NCBI GenBank assembly: GCA_023459055.1
Contig: JAEWVR010000042.1
Coordinates: forward strand, 1 to 64,000
Source: Fibrobacterota bacterium
GTDB lineage: Bacteria > Fibrobacterota > Chitinivibrionia > Chitinivibrionales > Chitinispirillaceae
DNA: 64,000 nt
Direction: 5' to 3'
Below, one piece after another: positions 45,814 through 55,979 of this stretch. The translations under genes were made by a program, and so were the position numbers. Positions within the stretch are counted from its first letter, which is position 1. Every line of letters begins with the position of its first letter. The notes beneath the pieces were generated by a model. The model was given only the letters and a program-made list of their open reading frames with translations. It made no database searches and was not told the origin of the DNA.

Positions 45814-46307
45814 TTAAAGCAATTTTTATCTGGTTTGCCGTGTTTTTAGGGGCTTTTATTCTACAAACCACTCTGGTTCCATCATTGGCCATTTTTGGCG
45901 TTAAGCCCGATCTTCTAATGCTTGCTTTATTTATGATGGCGATTAAAACCGGTGTGATGCCGGCAATATTCATAGGATTTATAATAGGATTATCGCAAGA
46001 TATCTATTCGCCCTCAGTTTTAGGGCAAAGTGCCCTTGCCAAAACGCTTGCCGGATTTTTTGCCGGTCTGTTCAATGAAAAGGTGATGCGTCTTGACCCT
46101 GTAATTCTTGGAATCATTCTTATTCTTACTTTTTTTGTCAATGACCTGGCTATATATGCGGTTCAGGTTGTAAAGAGTGGTGGAAGTCTTGGTGCCGTTG
46201 CAAAGGAAATTATCGGGCCAACGTTTCCCCGCGCACTCTATACGTTAATTTTTGCAGTGATTCCAATTCTCTGGGAGCAATTTTCAGTGATAAAAACAAG
46301 ACGGTAG
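45810..46307 (+). CDS. mreD: Rod shape-determining protein MreD
   Basis: This 165-residue polytopic membrane protein has five or so helices, beginning IKAIFIWFAVFLGAFILQTT and including VKPDLLMLALFMMAIKTGVM and IGFIIGLSQDIYSPSVLGQS, the family's conserved G-DxxS/P segment. It stabilises the MreBC complex. It overlaps mreC by 4 bp and is 6 bp from mrdA. It ends with TAG, evidence that TAG terminates translation normally in this genome. Confidence 0.9.
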   Translation: MIKAIFIWFAVFLGAFILQTTLVPSLAIFGVKPDLLMLALFMMAIKTGVMPAIFIGFIIGLSQDIYSPSVLGQSALAKTLAGFFAGLFNEKVMRLDPVILGIILILTFFVNDLAIYAVQVVKSGGSLGAVAKEIIGPTFPRALYTLIFAVIPILWEQFSVIKTRR

Positions 46308-46313
46308 TTATTC

Positions 46314-48260
46314 ATGCCATTTGGAACACTTCTACAGGATGACCAACAAAAGCGAAATACCAAAAGTCTGGTTATTATTGGTGTTGTCAGCATTTTCTAT
46401 CTTTTTCTTATCATTCGTCTATTTTATGTCCAGATAATTCAGGCGGATCTTCATATCCGTTTATCAAAAGAAAACGCAATGCGTCTCAAGATTGTAACCC
46501 CTCCCCGTGGTGAAATTCTTGACAGAAACGGATTTGTCCTTGCACGAAACAGACCATCCTATTCAATCTGTGTTCTTCCATACAAGATTAAAGCAAAACA
46601 GCGTAAGCAGGTGATTAGTAATCTCTGCCTTATACGTGATAGCCTGGGTAATCAGGTGTTTGACAGTTTAGAACTGGATGAGCTCATTCGAAAAGCATAC
46701 CTTCGCAGATTTGAGCAGACACGTATTCGCGAAGATGTTTCGATGGAAATGGTCAGTATTATTGAAGAGCATGCGATGGAGCTTCCGGGGATCATTGTTG
46801 AAACGGAATCCCGGCGTGAGTATACACTTGGAAAATCTGCATTTCATGTTGTCGGTTACATGAGTGAAATTCCTGAAGAGCAATTCGATTCATTAAAAGA
46901 GCAGGGGTATTTCTATGGTGATCTTATTGGAAAATCGGGAATTGAGCGGCAATATGAGAAGGTGATTCGGGGAAAGTGTGGTCAGGAGTACATTGAAGTA
47001 AATGCATACGGAAAAAGCCTTGGTCCGATTCCTGATATTGCTCAAATTAAACCAATTGTTGGTAATGATCTTTTTCTCACCATAGATGCACGTCTTCAAA
47101 TGGTTGCAGACAATGCATTTCCTGACAGTTTGAAGGGTGCTGTAGTAATGCTTGATCCTCGTAGTGGTGAGGTTCTTGTTATGTTAAGTTCACCATCAGT
47201 TGATCCAAATATTTTCTCTTTAAGTACATCAGAGCGAAGTAAAGAGTGGCAGGCTATAGCAACAGATCCCAACCTTCCTCTTAACAACAGGGCAATAGGC
47301 GGAACGTATCCGCCCGGGTCAACGTTCAAGCTGGTCAGTGCACTTGCTGGTCTTGAATCCGGGCGAGTGTCAAAGGAAACCCGATTTGCTGTCAGCTGTC
47401 GCGGTTCATTTCGCATTGGATCAAGAATTGCGCACTGCTGGAGTCCCGCAGGGCATGGATCAATTGGATTAATAAGTGCAGTACAACAGTCATGTAATGT
47501 GTATTTTTATCAGCTTGGTCTTAAGGTAGGGGATAGCATAATTAATGAGTATTCATCAAGAATGGGTCTTGATGGCCCGACGGGGGTTGATATAGCTGGA
47601 GAGAAAGGCGGATGGCTTAGTGGTGAGGCGGCGTATAATAAACGGTTTGCCAGGAGAGGGTGGAAGTGGACACAGGGGTTGGTGCTTGACCTTGCAATCG
47701 GACAGGCGCAGATTTTAACACCGATACAATTATCATTAATGATCGGTGGTCTTGGTAATATGAGTAGTTTATACACACCATTTATTATGAAAGCTGAAAG
47801 GGATTCAAGTGGAAATCTTGTTAACCTGCATCAACCTCAAATAAAAAAACACATAGACATAAGCGAAGAAAACATTCCTGTCATGCGGGAAGCGCTGGCA
47901 AGTGTGCTCATAGAACGTGGAACCGGGGGGCGGGCGGCTGTTCCCGGTATCGTAGTAGGAGGCAAAACCGGTAGTGCACAGAATCCCCATGGTGAAAAAA
48001 CTCATGCTGTTTTTGTGGCGTGTGCTCCCGTTGATAATCCGGTAGTTGCAATTGCTGTTGCAGTCGAAAATGCAGGGCATGGAGGATCCGTTGCTGCCCC
48101 TATTGCGGGTGATATATTAAGGTATTTTTTTGCAGAAACCGAAGAGGGCAAACGGATTTTTAGAGAAACCAATCCGACGGACAGTACACAGCTGAAACGA
48201 CTTACTCAAATGGTAAAACCCGTAAAAGCTGCTGTTGATTCTTTTTTTGCAGCTTACTAA
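46314..48260 (+). CDS. mrdA: Penicillin-binding protein 2
   Basis: This inner-membrane transpeptidase cross-links peptidoglycan for the elongasome. The 648-residue chain has a short cytoplasmic start, a membrane helix at about residues 19-40 (SLVIIGVVSIFYLFLIIRLF), the PBP dimerisation domain with PRGEILDRNGFVLARNRPSY, and the transpeptidase. Catalytic motifs are STFK at about 336-339 (PPGSTFKLVSAL), SCN near 392 and KTGSAQ near 551. The ATG has only a weak ribosome site and lies 6 bp after mreD, implying translational coupling. It is followed by rodA after 16 bp. Confidence 0.94.
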   Translation: MPFGTLLQDDQQKRNTKSLVIIGVVSIFYLFLIIRLFYVQIIQADLHIRLSKENAMRLKIVTPPRGEILDRNGFVLARNRPSYSICVLPYKIKAKQRKQVISNLCLIRDSLGNQVFDSLELDELIRKAYLRRFEQTRIREDVSMEMVSIIEEHAMELPGIIVETESRREYTLGKSAFHVVGYMSEIPEEQFDSLKEQGYFYGDLIGKSGIERQYEKVIRGKCGQEYIEVNAYGKSLGPIPDIAQIKPIVGNDLFLTIDARLQMVADNAFPDSLKGAVVMLDPRSGEVLVMLSSPSVDPNIFSLSTSERSKEWQAIATDPNLPLNNRAIGGTYPPGSTFKLVSALAGLESGRVSKETRFAVSCRGSFRIGSRIAHCWSPAGHGSIGLISAVQQSCNVYFYQLGLKVGDSIINEYSSRMGLDGPTGVDIAGEKGGWLSGEAAYNKRFARRGWKWTQGLVLDLAIGQAQILTPIQLSLMIGGLGNMSSLYTPFIMKAERDSSGNLVNLHQPQIKKHIDISEENIPVMREALASVLIERGTGGRAAVPGIVVGGKTGSAQNPHGEKTHAVFVACAPVDNPVVAIAVAVENAGHGGSVAAPIAGDILRYFFAETEEGKRIFRETNPTDSTQLKRLTQMVKPVKAAVDSFFAAY

Positions 48261-48276
48261 AGGCAGGTGATATATC

Positions 48277-49554
48277 GTGAAAGATCTTAATAAAAAAAGT
48301 TCCTTTGATATTCCTCTTTTTTTTGCAGCGATAATGTTATGGCTGATCGGGCTTGCACTTGTTTACAGTGCGACAATCATTCACGATTCGGGACCGCTGG
48401 TTGGACTTTATAAGCAGCAGATATTATGGATTATAATGGCAGTGCTTGTTATTATGGCAATAGCCTCAATTCCGGGGCGTTATTTTCATGCATTTGCCTA
48501 TATTTTTTATGGCCTTTCACTTGTTATGCTGCTTGCGGCACTTTTTATGGGCGTATCTGCAAAAGGGGCAGAACGATGGATTATGGTTGCGGGTTTTAAA
48601 TTGCAGCCTTCTGAATTTGCAAAAATCGGGCTGCTACTTGTGCTTGCCCGTTATCTATCAGAAAAAACAGTTAGTTTAAGCAATATTCAAACATTTATCA
48701 TACCTGGAATTCTTATTCTTGTTCCTTTTGCTTTAGTTATGAAACAGCCTGATTTAGGAACTGCAATGGTGTTTTGTGCAATGGCATTGCCGATGTTTTT
48801 TTGGGGTGGACTTACACTTCTTGAGGTATTTCTGCTTGTGTCGCCTGTTATTTCATTGACACTATCAGCGATTCCGCTGATTTTGTCCTATGAAAGTCAT
48901 CACTCATGGGGAATACTGGGTTCAGTTCCATGGGGTCTCTTTTTTCTTGGATTATGTGCGTTATTATACTTTTCACGACCTGCATTATTTATTACAATCG
49001 GGGTTGTTATTGCAAACTTATTTACTGCGACAATTGTCACGGTTGTATGGAATTCAGTATTAAAAGATTATCAGAAGATGAGAGTCATATCCTTTATTAA
49101 TCCACAGGCTGATCCGTTTGGAGCGGGGTATCAGGTTATTCAATCAAAAGTGGCTATTGGTTCAGGGCATATTTATGGTAAAGGATTTTTGCAGGGAACT
49201 CAAACAAAATTATCATTTTTGCCCGAGCAGCATACTGATTTTATTTTCTCGGTTTTAGGTGAACAATTTGGGTTTGCAGGTTGTACGTTTGTAGTTTTAC
49301 TGTTTTTATTTTTAATTGTAAGAGGATTTATAATTACTCAATCACTGCGAAACCGTTTTTTCAATCTGGTAGTGATTGGTGCAATGTCGATAATCGGATT
49401 TCATATTTTTGTAAATTCTGCGATGACGATGGGTATGATGCCTGTAACGGGTATACCGCTTCCGTTTTTAAGTTATGGTGGTTCATTTACTCTGACAGTA
49501 GCAATTCTTTTAGGTCTTGTATTAAATACCAAAGTATCTAATCAGGATTTTTGA
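48277..49554 (+). CDS. rodA: Peptidoglycan glycosyltransferase RodA
   Basis: RodA is the SEDS-family polymerase paired with PBP2. The 425-residue protein has about ten membrane helices beginning IPLFFAAIMLWLIGLALVYS. SEDS signatures include KGAERWIMVAGFKLQPSEFA at about 90-109, KQPDLGTAMVF at about 151-161, YHQxxS-like region, SGHIYGKGFLQGTQTKLSFL and LPFLSYGGSF near 398-407. GTG is the start, with AGGTGA 7 bp upstream. The arrangement mreB-mreC-mreD-mrdA-rodA is the conserved elongasome operon. Confidence 0.95.
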   Translation: MKDLNKKSSFDIPLFFAAIMLWLIGLALVYSATIIHDSGPLVGLYKQQILWIIMAVLVIMAIASIPGRYFHAFAYIFYGLSLVMLLAALFMGVSAKGAERWIMVAGFKLQPSEFAKIGLLLVLARYLSEKTVSLSNIQTFIIPGILILVPFALVMKQPDLGTAMVFCAMALPMFFWGGLTLLEVFLLVSPVISLTLSAIPLILSYESHHSWGILGSVPWGLFFLGLCALLYFSRPALFITIGVVIANLFTATIVTVVWNSVLKDYQKMRVISFINPQADPFGAGYQVIQSKVAIGSGHIYGKGFLQGTQTKLSFLPEQHTDFIFSVLGEQFGFAGCTFVVLLFLFLIVRGFIITQSLRNRFFNLVVIGAMSIIGFHIFVNSAMTMGMMPVTGIPLPFLSYGGSFTLTVAILLGLVLNTKVSNQDF

Positions 49555-49626
49555 AATGTCATACATAATTAAAAATGATATAGTAAAGAATATGTCAGGT
49601 CGTGCTGATAGTGACATAACAATAAC

Positions 49627-50826
49627 ATGACAAGTTTAACAATTGATTCGTCCTGGTATTTTGACCCTCTGTTTGATTTAAAACTCGGTGGTTACCCGAC
49701 TGATAAAGTTCATAGGTCAGCTCTTGAAATGGGAGTTTTATTTTATTCACTGTGCAAGGAATCAGATCAGTTAATTATTGATTTAACGATACCACAGAGT
49801 TTTATTGATTATATGCGCAGCAAAGGGATACCTCCGCCAGCATCAATAATTAATAGAAACCAAAAAAAACCATTGCATTCTATAACTGGAACTGCCTGGG
49901 GATGGACCACGGCAACAGAAGAAGTATTTTCACTTTGTAACGCGATCTGTAGCAAACCTGATAAGGCTATTATCAGCAGGATTAATAACCGAAAATTCTG
50001 TCATGAGCTTGGTTTACACTATGGATTAGGCGTTGAGGGGTCATATTTTTGCAGTACTATTGATGATTTTAACAAATTCAGACAATCGTCGGATTTAACG
50101 TTCCCATTGGTTATCAAACCGGCATTTGGAGGTTCGGGTTTTGGTTTTAAACAACTGGTATCGGATACAGATTTTACCAGCTGTTACGAACTTGTCAAAG
50201 AGTATTTTAATCATGGTGGATTTGTTATAGAGCGATGGTGTAACCGGGTGTGTGATTTGTCAACAAATTGTTTAATTCGTCAGGATGGCACTGTTGAATA
50301 TGTGCGATATCAGCGGTTGCTTTCCAATAGTTTCGGAGCATTTTTTGGTATTTATTGTGGTCCCGCAGATCCTGTCCTTGATACATGGAAAGGTGAGTTA
50401 CACCATGCATCATCTATTATTATTAACGAATTAATAAAAGCAGGTTATTATGGTCCGGCCGGTTTTGATAGTTTTGTTTATGATACCGGTAATGGATTTC
50501 AGCGACTGGCTCCTATTATCGAAATAAATGGACGATATGTTATGAGTCATATTGCGCATTCGGTAAGGAACCGGATCGCACCGGAGAAACACTGTCTAAT
50601 GAGAATGATTTCTAAAAAACGATGTAAACTCCCTGATTCATATGACATTCTTGCTGAAAAACTCGGTGAAACTATGAACAAACTGTGTATATTGACACCA
50701 CTAAGGGTTTGTCACAATACACAATGGTTTCAACCATCACGAATGGCACTTTTTTTGCATGATGATAGTGAGGATGGTCTTTTTGATCTTGATAAAAAAG
50801 TAGTGTCTTTGTTAACAAACGAATAA
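49627..50826 (+). CDS. ATP-grasp superfamily enzyme of unknown substrate
   Basis: This 399-residue cytoplasmic protein has an ATP-grasp fold. A glycine-rich loop FPLVIKPAFGGSGFGF at residues 159-174 supplies the ATP-binding Lys164, VIERW at about 200-204 is the hinge, and IIEINGRYVMS at 297-307 gives the Glu/Asn/Arg metal and ATP ligands. The first 130 residues (FDPLFDLKLGGYPTDKV) form a pre-ATP-grasp domain I do not recognise. Such enzymes join carboxylates to amines or thiols via acyl phosphates. It follows rodA by 72 bp on the same strand, so a link to cell-wall or peptide synthesis is attractive but unproven. A GC-rich hairpin follows. Confidence 0.75.
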   Translation: MTSLTIDSSWYFDPLFDLKLGGYPTDKVHRSALEMGVLFYSLCKESDQLIIDLTIPQSFIDYMRSKGIPPPASIINRNQKKPLHSITGTAWGWTTATEEVFSLCNAICSKPDKAIISRINNRKFCHELGLHYGLGVEGSYFCSTIDDFNKFRQSSDLTFPLVIKPAFGGSGFGFKQLVSDTDFTSCYELVKEYFNHGGFVIERWCNRVCDLSTNCLIRQDGTVEYVRYQRLLSNSFGAFFGIYCGPADPVLDTWKGELHHASSIIINELIKAGYYGPAGFDSFVYDTGNGFQRLAPIIEINGRYVMSHIAHSVRNRIAPEKHCLMRMISKKRCKLPDSYDILAEKLGETMNKLCILTPLRVCHNTQWFQPSRMALFLHDDSEDGLFDLDKKVVSLLTNE

Positions 50827-50866
50827 TGCTAATTTCCTCAGTAAAATCAAATTGCATTTGAGACAC

Positions 50867-50893
50867 GTCCCCTAAATCCCCCGTAGGGGGGAC
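50867..50893 (+). terminator. GC-rich hairpin after the ATP-grasp gene
   Basis: CCCCC (50878-50882) and GGGGG (50886-50890) around GTA, within a wider GTCCCC...GGGGAC frame. It lies in the C/G-rich block between convergent genes and has the GGGGGACTT string seen at 31089. There is no T-tract. Confidence 0.4.
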
Positions 50894-50977
50894 TTGTAAA
50901 ACATTGATTTCTCAAAAAGTTCTTCCTGCGCGGGAGGGGGTGTGTTTCTAATGCACAAGAGCTGAAACAGTTTTCTT

Positions 50978-53728
50978 TTACTGAAAAACTGCTGTTAAAG
51001 AGAGATCACTATCAGATAAAAGTTTTCTTGGATTTTCAAGATTTCCATCAGACCATGACTTAAAAGCCCGTCCTTTTACCGGGATTGCAGTTAACCGGAC
51101 TGGAATCGTGGTGAAATAGGTGCCTGTATAATTGTCTGGAATTGACATATCATTAATGGTAACGGTTCCGTTTACCGATTGTATTGACAAGTTATAAGTA
51201 CCTGATGCCTTAAAATAATCTTTAATATGTTCAAGTACATACTGGCCGCGCTGCGTTCCGAATGATTTCAAGTCGTCAATTCCCTTTTTTGATCCACCAT
51301 ATTCGGCAAGATTCCATCGCACTGAATCTTTTGGTATTTCCGACAGGATCTCATTATACATAGTGTCAATTTTATTAAGAATATTCCGGGATGAAAAATT
51401 TGTTGCCAGTAGTGTTGCATACCGGTTTGCAAAATCCTCCCTGAATGTCTGATTACGCATTAATGAACTTAAAAGATACACCCACGCACCGCCATTAGGA
51501 TAGTCAGTAGACTGGTGGTTTGGGTCTGCAAAGACAAAATCAAACATGTTATTGGAAACGGTATTGCGGGATATATCGGGAGACCAGCTACCAAAGCCGC
51601 AATCGGTGTCATACACAATCCATCGCCATTTACCATTGTCTCTGGAGCGCCACCAACGCATGTTGTTTGCGGGCCAGTCCATATTATTAATAAACATTTC
51701 AAGTGCCATATAGTCAATGTAGTTGTTGACATCAACAAGCTCGTTTACTTTTGTGTATGCACTTTCGGGAAACGAATCGCTTACATAATTATCAAGAAGA
51801 CTCTTTACAGAATTCCAGTGTGATGGAGTTCCCTGAATAATTGCACCAACATCAAAGAAATCTATCTGGCTTTTGTCGAGTCCATAGTTAGTGTATACAA
51901 TATTTTCATTGGCTGCTTCCATAAGTTGATGTAATCCAAAATACTGTCCATTAATATACACTACAACAGGCCGGTATTTTTGAAAGTCAACCCCTCTTCC
52001 TTCGATCAGGCTTTGCATTAAAGGATCGTTGAAATAACCATAACCAAAATTACCTCCATTATTTCTTAGAACAAATTTCTTAAACCTGGTCGCTGCAGGA
52101 TATTTTGGAAATAATGGGTACTTCAATTCAGATGCACCATATTTTTCATTGAATTTTATTCCGAGTGATTTTTTACGTTCTGCCCGGCTCCAGTTTCCCA
52201 TGATAGTTGTACCGACATTTTCGGTAAACTTAAGTGTTTTGTCATTTTCAAAAAATTGAACCGTAGCTGCGACTTCCATGTCCTTCCAGAAGTTTCCCAT
52301 AAAGTAAGGATATTCCGGTAACATATCTTTTCCACCCATATACATGCCGGTATCAGGATTAAAATATGCTCCCGGTTCTACAGCAATTGAAACCACAGGT
52401 AACCGTGTTTGAACATTTATAAAGAATGTTTCCGTTGTGATTTCTGAAACAAGTGATCCTGAAGAAACACCGATATATCTGAGTACTGTTGTACTGTCAA
52501 TTAAAATTGGTTCAGTATATTTCGTTTTACTGATATCAGGGTTTGAACCGTCAAGGGTGTAAAAAATGGCACTATTGCCAGCCGGTTTCAGTTCAACAGA
52601 AACAGGGGAATTATAAAAACCGCCCCGTGTGACACATTGCGGTATCATTGAAATTGACGAATATACTGTTGAATCATTTACTTTCCCCGGGGTTGCCTTT
52701 GCTAAAATTTTCCAATCGGATCTGAATTTTCCCATAGAAACATTTACCGGCAATGCAGCTACTCGTACTGTGTCAAGTGTCAGTGTATCAGTATTTGTAA
52801 GAATAAGAAAACGATCCTTATCTGAAAGCTTAAAATTCGTATGACACGAATGACCGGAATGAAAAAAACGTGCTGATGTCATGTTAAAGATGATTGGTTT
52901 AAAAACATATGTTGGAGCGTCTATGGAAAAACCTGTAAAGTTTTTTAAATTGACACCATTGACACCATTGACTAATGAAATCAGGTACTTGTCGTTTTTA
53001 ATACCTGTACCTTTAATCCTGACACTCGGTGTCAGCCATGATTCAATGTCTGAACCCTGTAAAAATTTTAATACTATCTCCCTGTCTTTTTCAAACGTTG
53101 CGGTAAGTTCAAGGGTATTGTACATGGAGAAATCAGTTCCAAGAGATTGAAATGATCTTTGCGGTTCGATAGTAATATTTGCAGAACTCCAATCCAATCC
53201 CGGACGGCCATCGACTAAATTGATAACTGCGGAAATAATCTGCTTTCCACCAACAGTTGCAACAATATCCGGGTATTCATTGGGTCTGATTGAACTTTTC
53301 CCTCCAACAATGGAATCAGACCAACCGTATACTCCCAGGAATGTTAATGTATCTGGTGGAGCAACAGTATCGATTGTGTTAATATCTTTACCTGATGCGA
53401 ATACAATCATGTACTGATGCGGTTGGATGGTTACATTCCCAAATTTCCATTTAAACGGATCGTTTGGATCATCTGTCAATCCAAATCCCTTTAGGTTTAC
53501 AACAGTTTCACTTTTGTTGTATAATTCAATCCAGTCAGGATCTTCATCGGATTCGTCGCGGAGGTTACCACCATTGTTGGGACAAATTTCGTTGATCACA
53601 ACAGGGCATGAAGAAGCGAATCTGAACTGAGGCGGATCCACTTCAATGTTTGTGATATCCTGCTTTTCACTTGTTGTACAATAAATAAGTGAAAACAAAC
53701 AAAACACGACAACATTACGTAATTTCAT
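50978..53728 (-). CDS. CotH-family lipoprotein with lamin-tail and chitobiase-like domains
   Basis: This 916-residue lipoprotein has a lipobox Cys17 in LFSLIYC. Domains in order: a lamin-tail domain at about 40-115 (VVINEICPNN, DWIELYNKSETVVNLKGFGL), an uncertain beta region, a chitobiase-like C-terminal Ig segment near 370-430 (AIFYTLDGSNPDISKTKY), and a CotH kinase-like domain to about 800 (LRNNGGNFGYGYFND, YINGQYFGLHQLMEAANENI, WRWIVYDTDCGFG). The C-terminal repeat segment VNGTVTINDMSIPDNYTGTY, then IPVKGRAFKSWSDGNL, resembles an InlB-type repeat. CotH-like proteins phosphorylate spore-coat or surface proteins and also occur in cellulosome scaffolds; kinase activity here is inference. AAGGAAG precedes the ATG. 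Confidence 0.85.
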   Translation of the reverse strand: MKLRNVVVFCLFSLIYCTTSEKQDITNIEVDPPQFRFASSCPVVINEICPNNGGNLRDESDEDPDWIELYNKSETVVNLKGFGLTDDPNDPFKWKFGNVTIQPHQYMIVFASGKDINTIDTVAPPDTLTFLGVYGWSDSIVGGKSSIRPNEYPDIVATVGGKQIISAVINLVDGRPGLDWSSANITIEPQRSFQSLGTDFSMYNTLELTATFEKDREIVLKFLQGSDIESWLTPSVRIKGTGIKNDKYLISLVNGVNGVNLKNFTGFSIDAPTYVFKPIIFNMTSARFFHSGHSCHTNFKLSDKDRFLILTNTDTLTLDTVRVAALPVNVSMGKFRSDWKILAKATPGKVNDSTVYSSISMIPQCVTRGGFYNSPVSVELKPAGNSAIFYTLDGSNPDISKTKYTEPILIDSTTVLRYIGVSSGSLVSEITTETFFINVQTRLPVVSIAVEPGAYFNPDTGMYMGGKDMLPEYPYFMGNFWKDMEVAATVQFFENDKTLKFTENVGTTIMGNWSRAERKKSLGIKFNEKYGASELKYPLFPKYPAATRFKKFVLRNNGGNFGYGYFNDPLMQSLIEGRGVDFQKYRPVVVYINGQYFGLHQLMEAANENIVYTNYGLDKSQIDFFDVGAIIQGTPSHWNSVKSLLDNYVSDSFPESAYTKVNELVDVNNYIDYMALEMFINNMDWPANNMRWWRSRDNGKWRWIVYDTDCGFGSWSPDISRNTVSNNMFDFVFADPNHQSTDYPNGGAWVYLLSSLMRNQTFREDFANRYATLLATNFSSRNILNKIDTMYNEILSEIPKDSVRWNLAEYGGSKKGIDDLKSFGTQRGQYVLEHIKDYFKASGTYNLSIQSVNGTVTINDMSIPDNYTGTYFTTIPVRLTAIPVKGRAFKSWSDGNLENPRKLLSDSDLSLTAVFQ

Positions 53729-54124
53729 AAAACTTCCTTATCCCGATGCTCTCTCCTGCACCTAATAGAGGTTAAATAAATTATCAAAAATTAAATTGTA
53801 AGTTAACGTACCAACATACAAAGTGTATGTTCCAAAAGACCAATTACGTACTTTGCAAACATAAAAGATAACTTCCGTATTGATGAGGTACATTATCGAA
53901 TTTTGCTGTTTTTTTATCTATTTTATAAAAAGCTACTATTTTTAAAATCCGGTTAGTAATTGACTTTTTTAATCAAATTAAACTGCGGAGAATAAACATG
54001 AAAATTAACCTGTCCTGGTAAAAATCTAAATGTATTGCCAACTATAAAATGAGAAGGGTACTAGTAATTACTAAACCTTAAGAATGAAATACTGGTTCTG
54101 GCAATGTAATAAAGTACACTCATA
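53729..54124. other. Upstream region of the CotH gene
   Basis: AT-rich, with no recognised gene. It lies between the CotH-family gene's ribosome site (53734-53740) and the terminator of the next minus-strand gene. Confidence 0.4.
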
Positions 54125-54161
54125 AAAAAAATCCTGATGGGTATTCCTTCAGGATTTTTTT
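54125..54161. terminator. Strong bidirectional rho-independent terminator
   Basis: AAAAAAATCCTGA (54125-54137) pairs perfectly with TCAGGATTTTTTT (54149-54161). The minus strand ends in a U-run beginning within the stem, 47 bp past the LTD gene's stop. This is the best terminator in the window. Confidence 0.9.
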
Positions 54162-54207
54162 GATTTAAAAGATGTGCACTAATGTAGACAAAATGAAGTT
54201 TAAAATA

Positions 54208-55746
54208 TTATAATTTCCCCGGAGTACCACCCACTAAATCTGATGCGCGCCAGTTTGATGGTTCATTTCCCCATGCAGTAAGGTCTCTCCGTGTCAGTGA
54301 ATAGCCATCACCATCGGCTTTTCTTGGCCATGGAGAACGGTCGTTGTATGATACTGCATCAACAGTAATATAAGAACATTGCATGATATCGTTTGCATCC
54401 AAATAAGTTTTTCCGGGTTTTTCTATAGCGACCATTTCACTATCGTTTGACAATTTGCCATCAAACTGGAATATTAATACAGTTGGATCAATGGCATATT
54501 TTGATCTGAATTCACTAACTGAGAATGATGTATCAATAAGTAAACAAACCGCATTAGGCTGGAGGGTTGTTTTGGAAGAAAATTCAAAAGAAACTCCCCC
54601 TACTTTCCAGAAGAATCCGCTTGAAAATAACGGAACACTGTCTGCTGATGTATTAGCGATTTCGATATACTCTGCACCACCATTTGCAGGATGATACATT
54701 ATTTCACTAATCACAATACTTCCCATCCGTGCATCGCTATTAGCAGAACCGATGGTTGTGTTTTTAAGGTTGCAGGTAAAAAAGTGTCCATCACTATTTT
54801 TGATTAAACCACATGTTGTACCTTCATCAGCATCCTCAAAATCGATTCCATGTGAGAATCCTGTCAAATTACCGTCTGCGTCAGCACCGAAAAGATATAT
54901 GGAACCGCCTCCGGTAGAAACGGTAAGAACATTCTTGAACTGTTCCGATGTCAATACTAAATAACTATTTGGTTTAATCACTGAACCTGCAGGAATTTTA
55001 AATTTTTTTGGTGTTTTCCTGTCATCAGTAATGAAAAAATTACTTACATCCACAGACTCGGTAAGTGATGGATTGAAAAGCTCAATCTGATCTTTTCTTT
55101 CAGTTGATGATGAAACCATGACTTCGTTAACATATACTGGTGAAGATGCTATTGCCTGATCTTTAACTCCCGGTGAACCGCCTGCACTGGCTGATGCAAT
55201 CCAGTCATTATAATCATTCTGGTCTCCTACATCAGACTCGTTTATTGTTACAAGTGAATGACCGAGTCCATCTGCAAGAGCCGGCCAAAAACCTGATGTT
55301 CCAAATGCTACCGAAAAGACTTTTTGTGAATCCGGCCCGGTAAGATCGAAACCATCACCGCTGTTGTTAAGTCTTCCCTTATATACTCCAGCGACAGTAA
55401 CGCCGGCGTATTTTGCTGAAAACAGATCCTTTGAGTTGGTTAATATCAGGTACTGTCCTTTTTCAAGCACGGCATCATCAGCAAATTTAAAATCAATACC
55501 TTTGGAGAAAAACATTCCCTTAAGAGATTGTTGCGATGATGCGACATTTTTAATCTCTATAAATTCAAGTGTATCAACACCCGAATTGTACAAAATTTCA
55601 GTAACGACAAGTGTTTTATTGCTAGAATCAGGCGTTTTATCGCCGGTATTATCATTAGGTTGGACCGGATTGTCAACCGGATCAGAACAGGAACCCATAA
55701 TCAGTACTATAGAAAACGCCAGTAATTTTCCAATGTTAATGCGCAT
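54208..55746 (-). CDS. Lamin-tail-domain lipoprotein
   Basis: This 512-residue lipoprotein has a signal MRINIGKLLAFSIVLIMGSC with the lipobox Cys20. ATG 55746 is preferred because GGAGG lies 4 bp upstream; an in-frame ATG at 55764 adds six residues that carry the ribosome site itself. Three lamin-tail-like domains can be seen, each starting with a VxEI/NE motif (LVVTEILYNSGVDTLEFIEI, VYVNEVMVSS, IVISEIMYHPANGGAEYIEI). Such domains are common in extracellular nucleases and surface proteins. No catalytic domain is present. A CotH lipoprotein with a similar domain is encoded just downstream, in the same direction after a strong terminator. Confidence 0.85.
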   Translation of the reverse strand: MRINIGKLLAFSIVLIMGSCSDPVDNPVQPNDNTGDKTPDSSNKTLVVTEILYNSGVDTLEFIEIKNVASSQQSLKGMFFSKGIDFKFADDAVLEKGQYLILTNSKDLFSAKYAGVTVAGVYKGRLNNSGDGFDLTGPDSQKVFSVAFGTSGFWPALADGLGHSLVTINESDVGDQNDYNDWIASASAGGSPGVKDQAIASSPVYVNEVMVSSSTERKDQIELFNPSLTESVDVSNFFITDDRKTPKKFKIPAGSVIKPNSYLVLTSEQFKNVLTVSTGGGSIYLFGADADGNLTGFSHGIDFEDADEGTTCGLIKNSDGHFFTCNLKNTTIGSANSDARMGSIVISEIMYHPANGGAEYIEIANTSADSVPLFSSGFFWKVGGVSFEFSSKTTLQPNAVCLLIDTSFSVSEFRSKYAIDPTVLIFQFDGKLSNDSEMVAIEKPGKTYLDANDIMQCSYITVDAVSYNDRSPWPRKADGDGYSLTRRDLTAWGNEPSNWRASDLVGGTPGKL

Positions 55747-55979
55747 ATCGCCTCCGTCTTTCATATCTCGAGTATTTAAACAGTAATTTTCAATTTATTA
55801 CCAATGTAATTAAAAATATCTCATTTAGCCATATAATTAAGATTAATTCAGTGTTTTGCGCGATTTGCCATTCTCAATAGTGAACGGATAACAATAATCT
55901 GGCTAATAAATTGCGAATATGCTATACTTTAATAGTTACTTTTTATCATTCAATCAATAGTAAAACAGGAAGCGTATGT

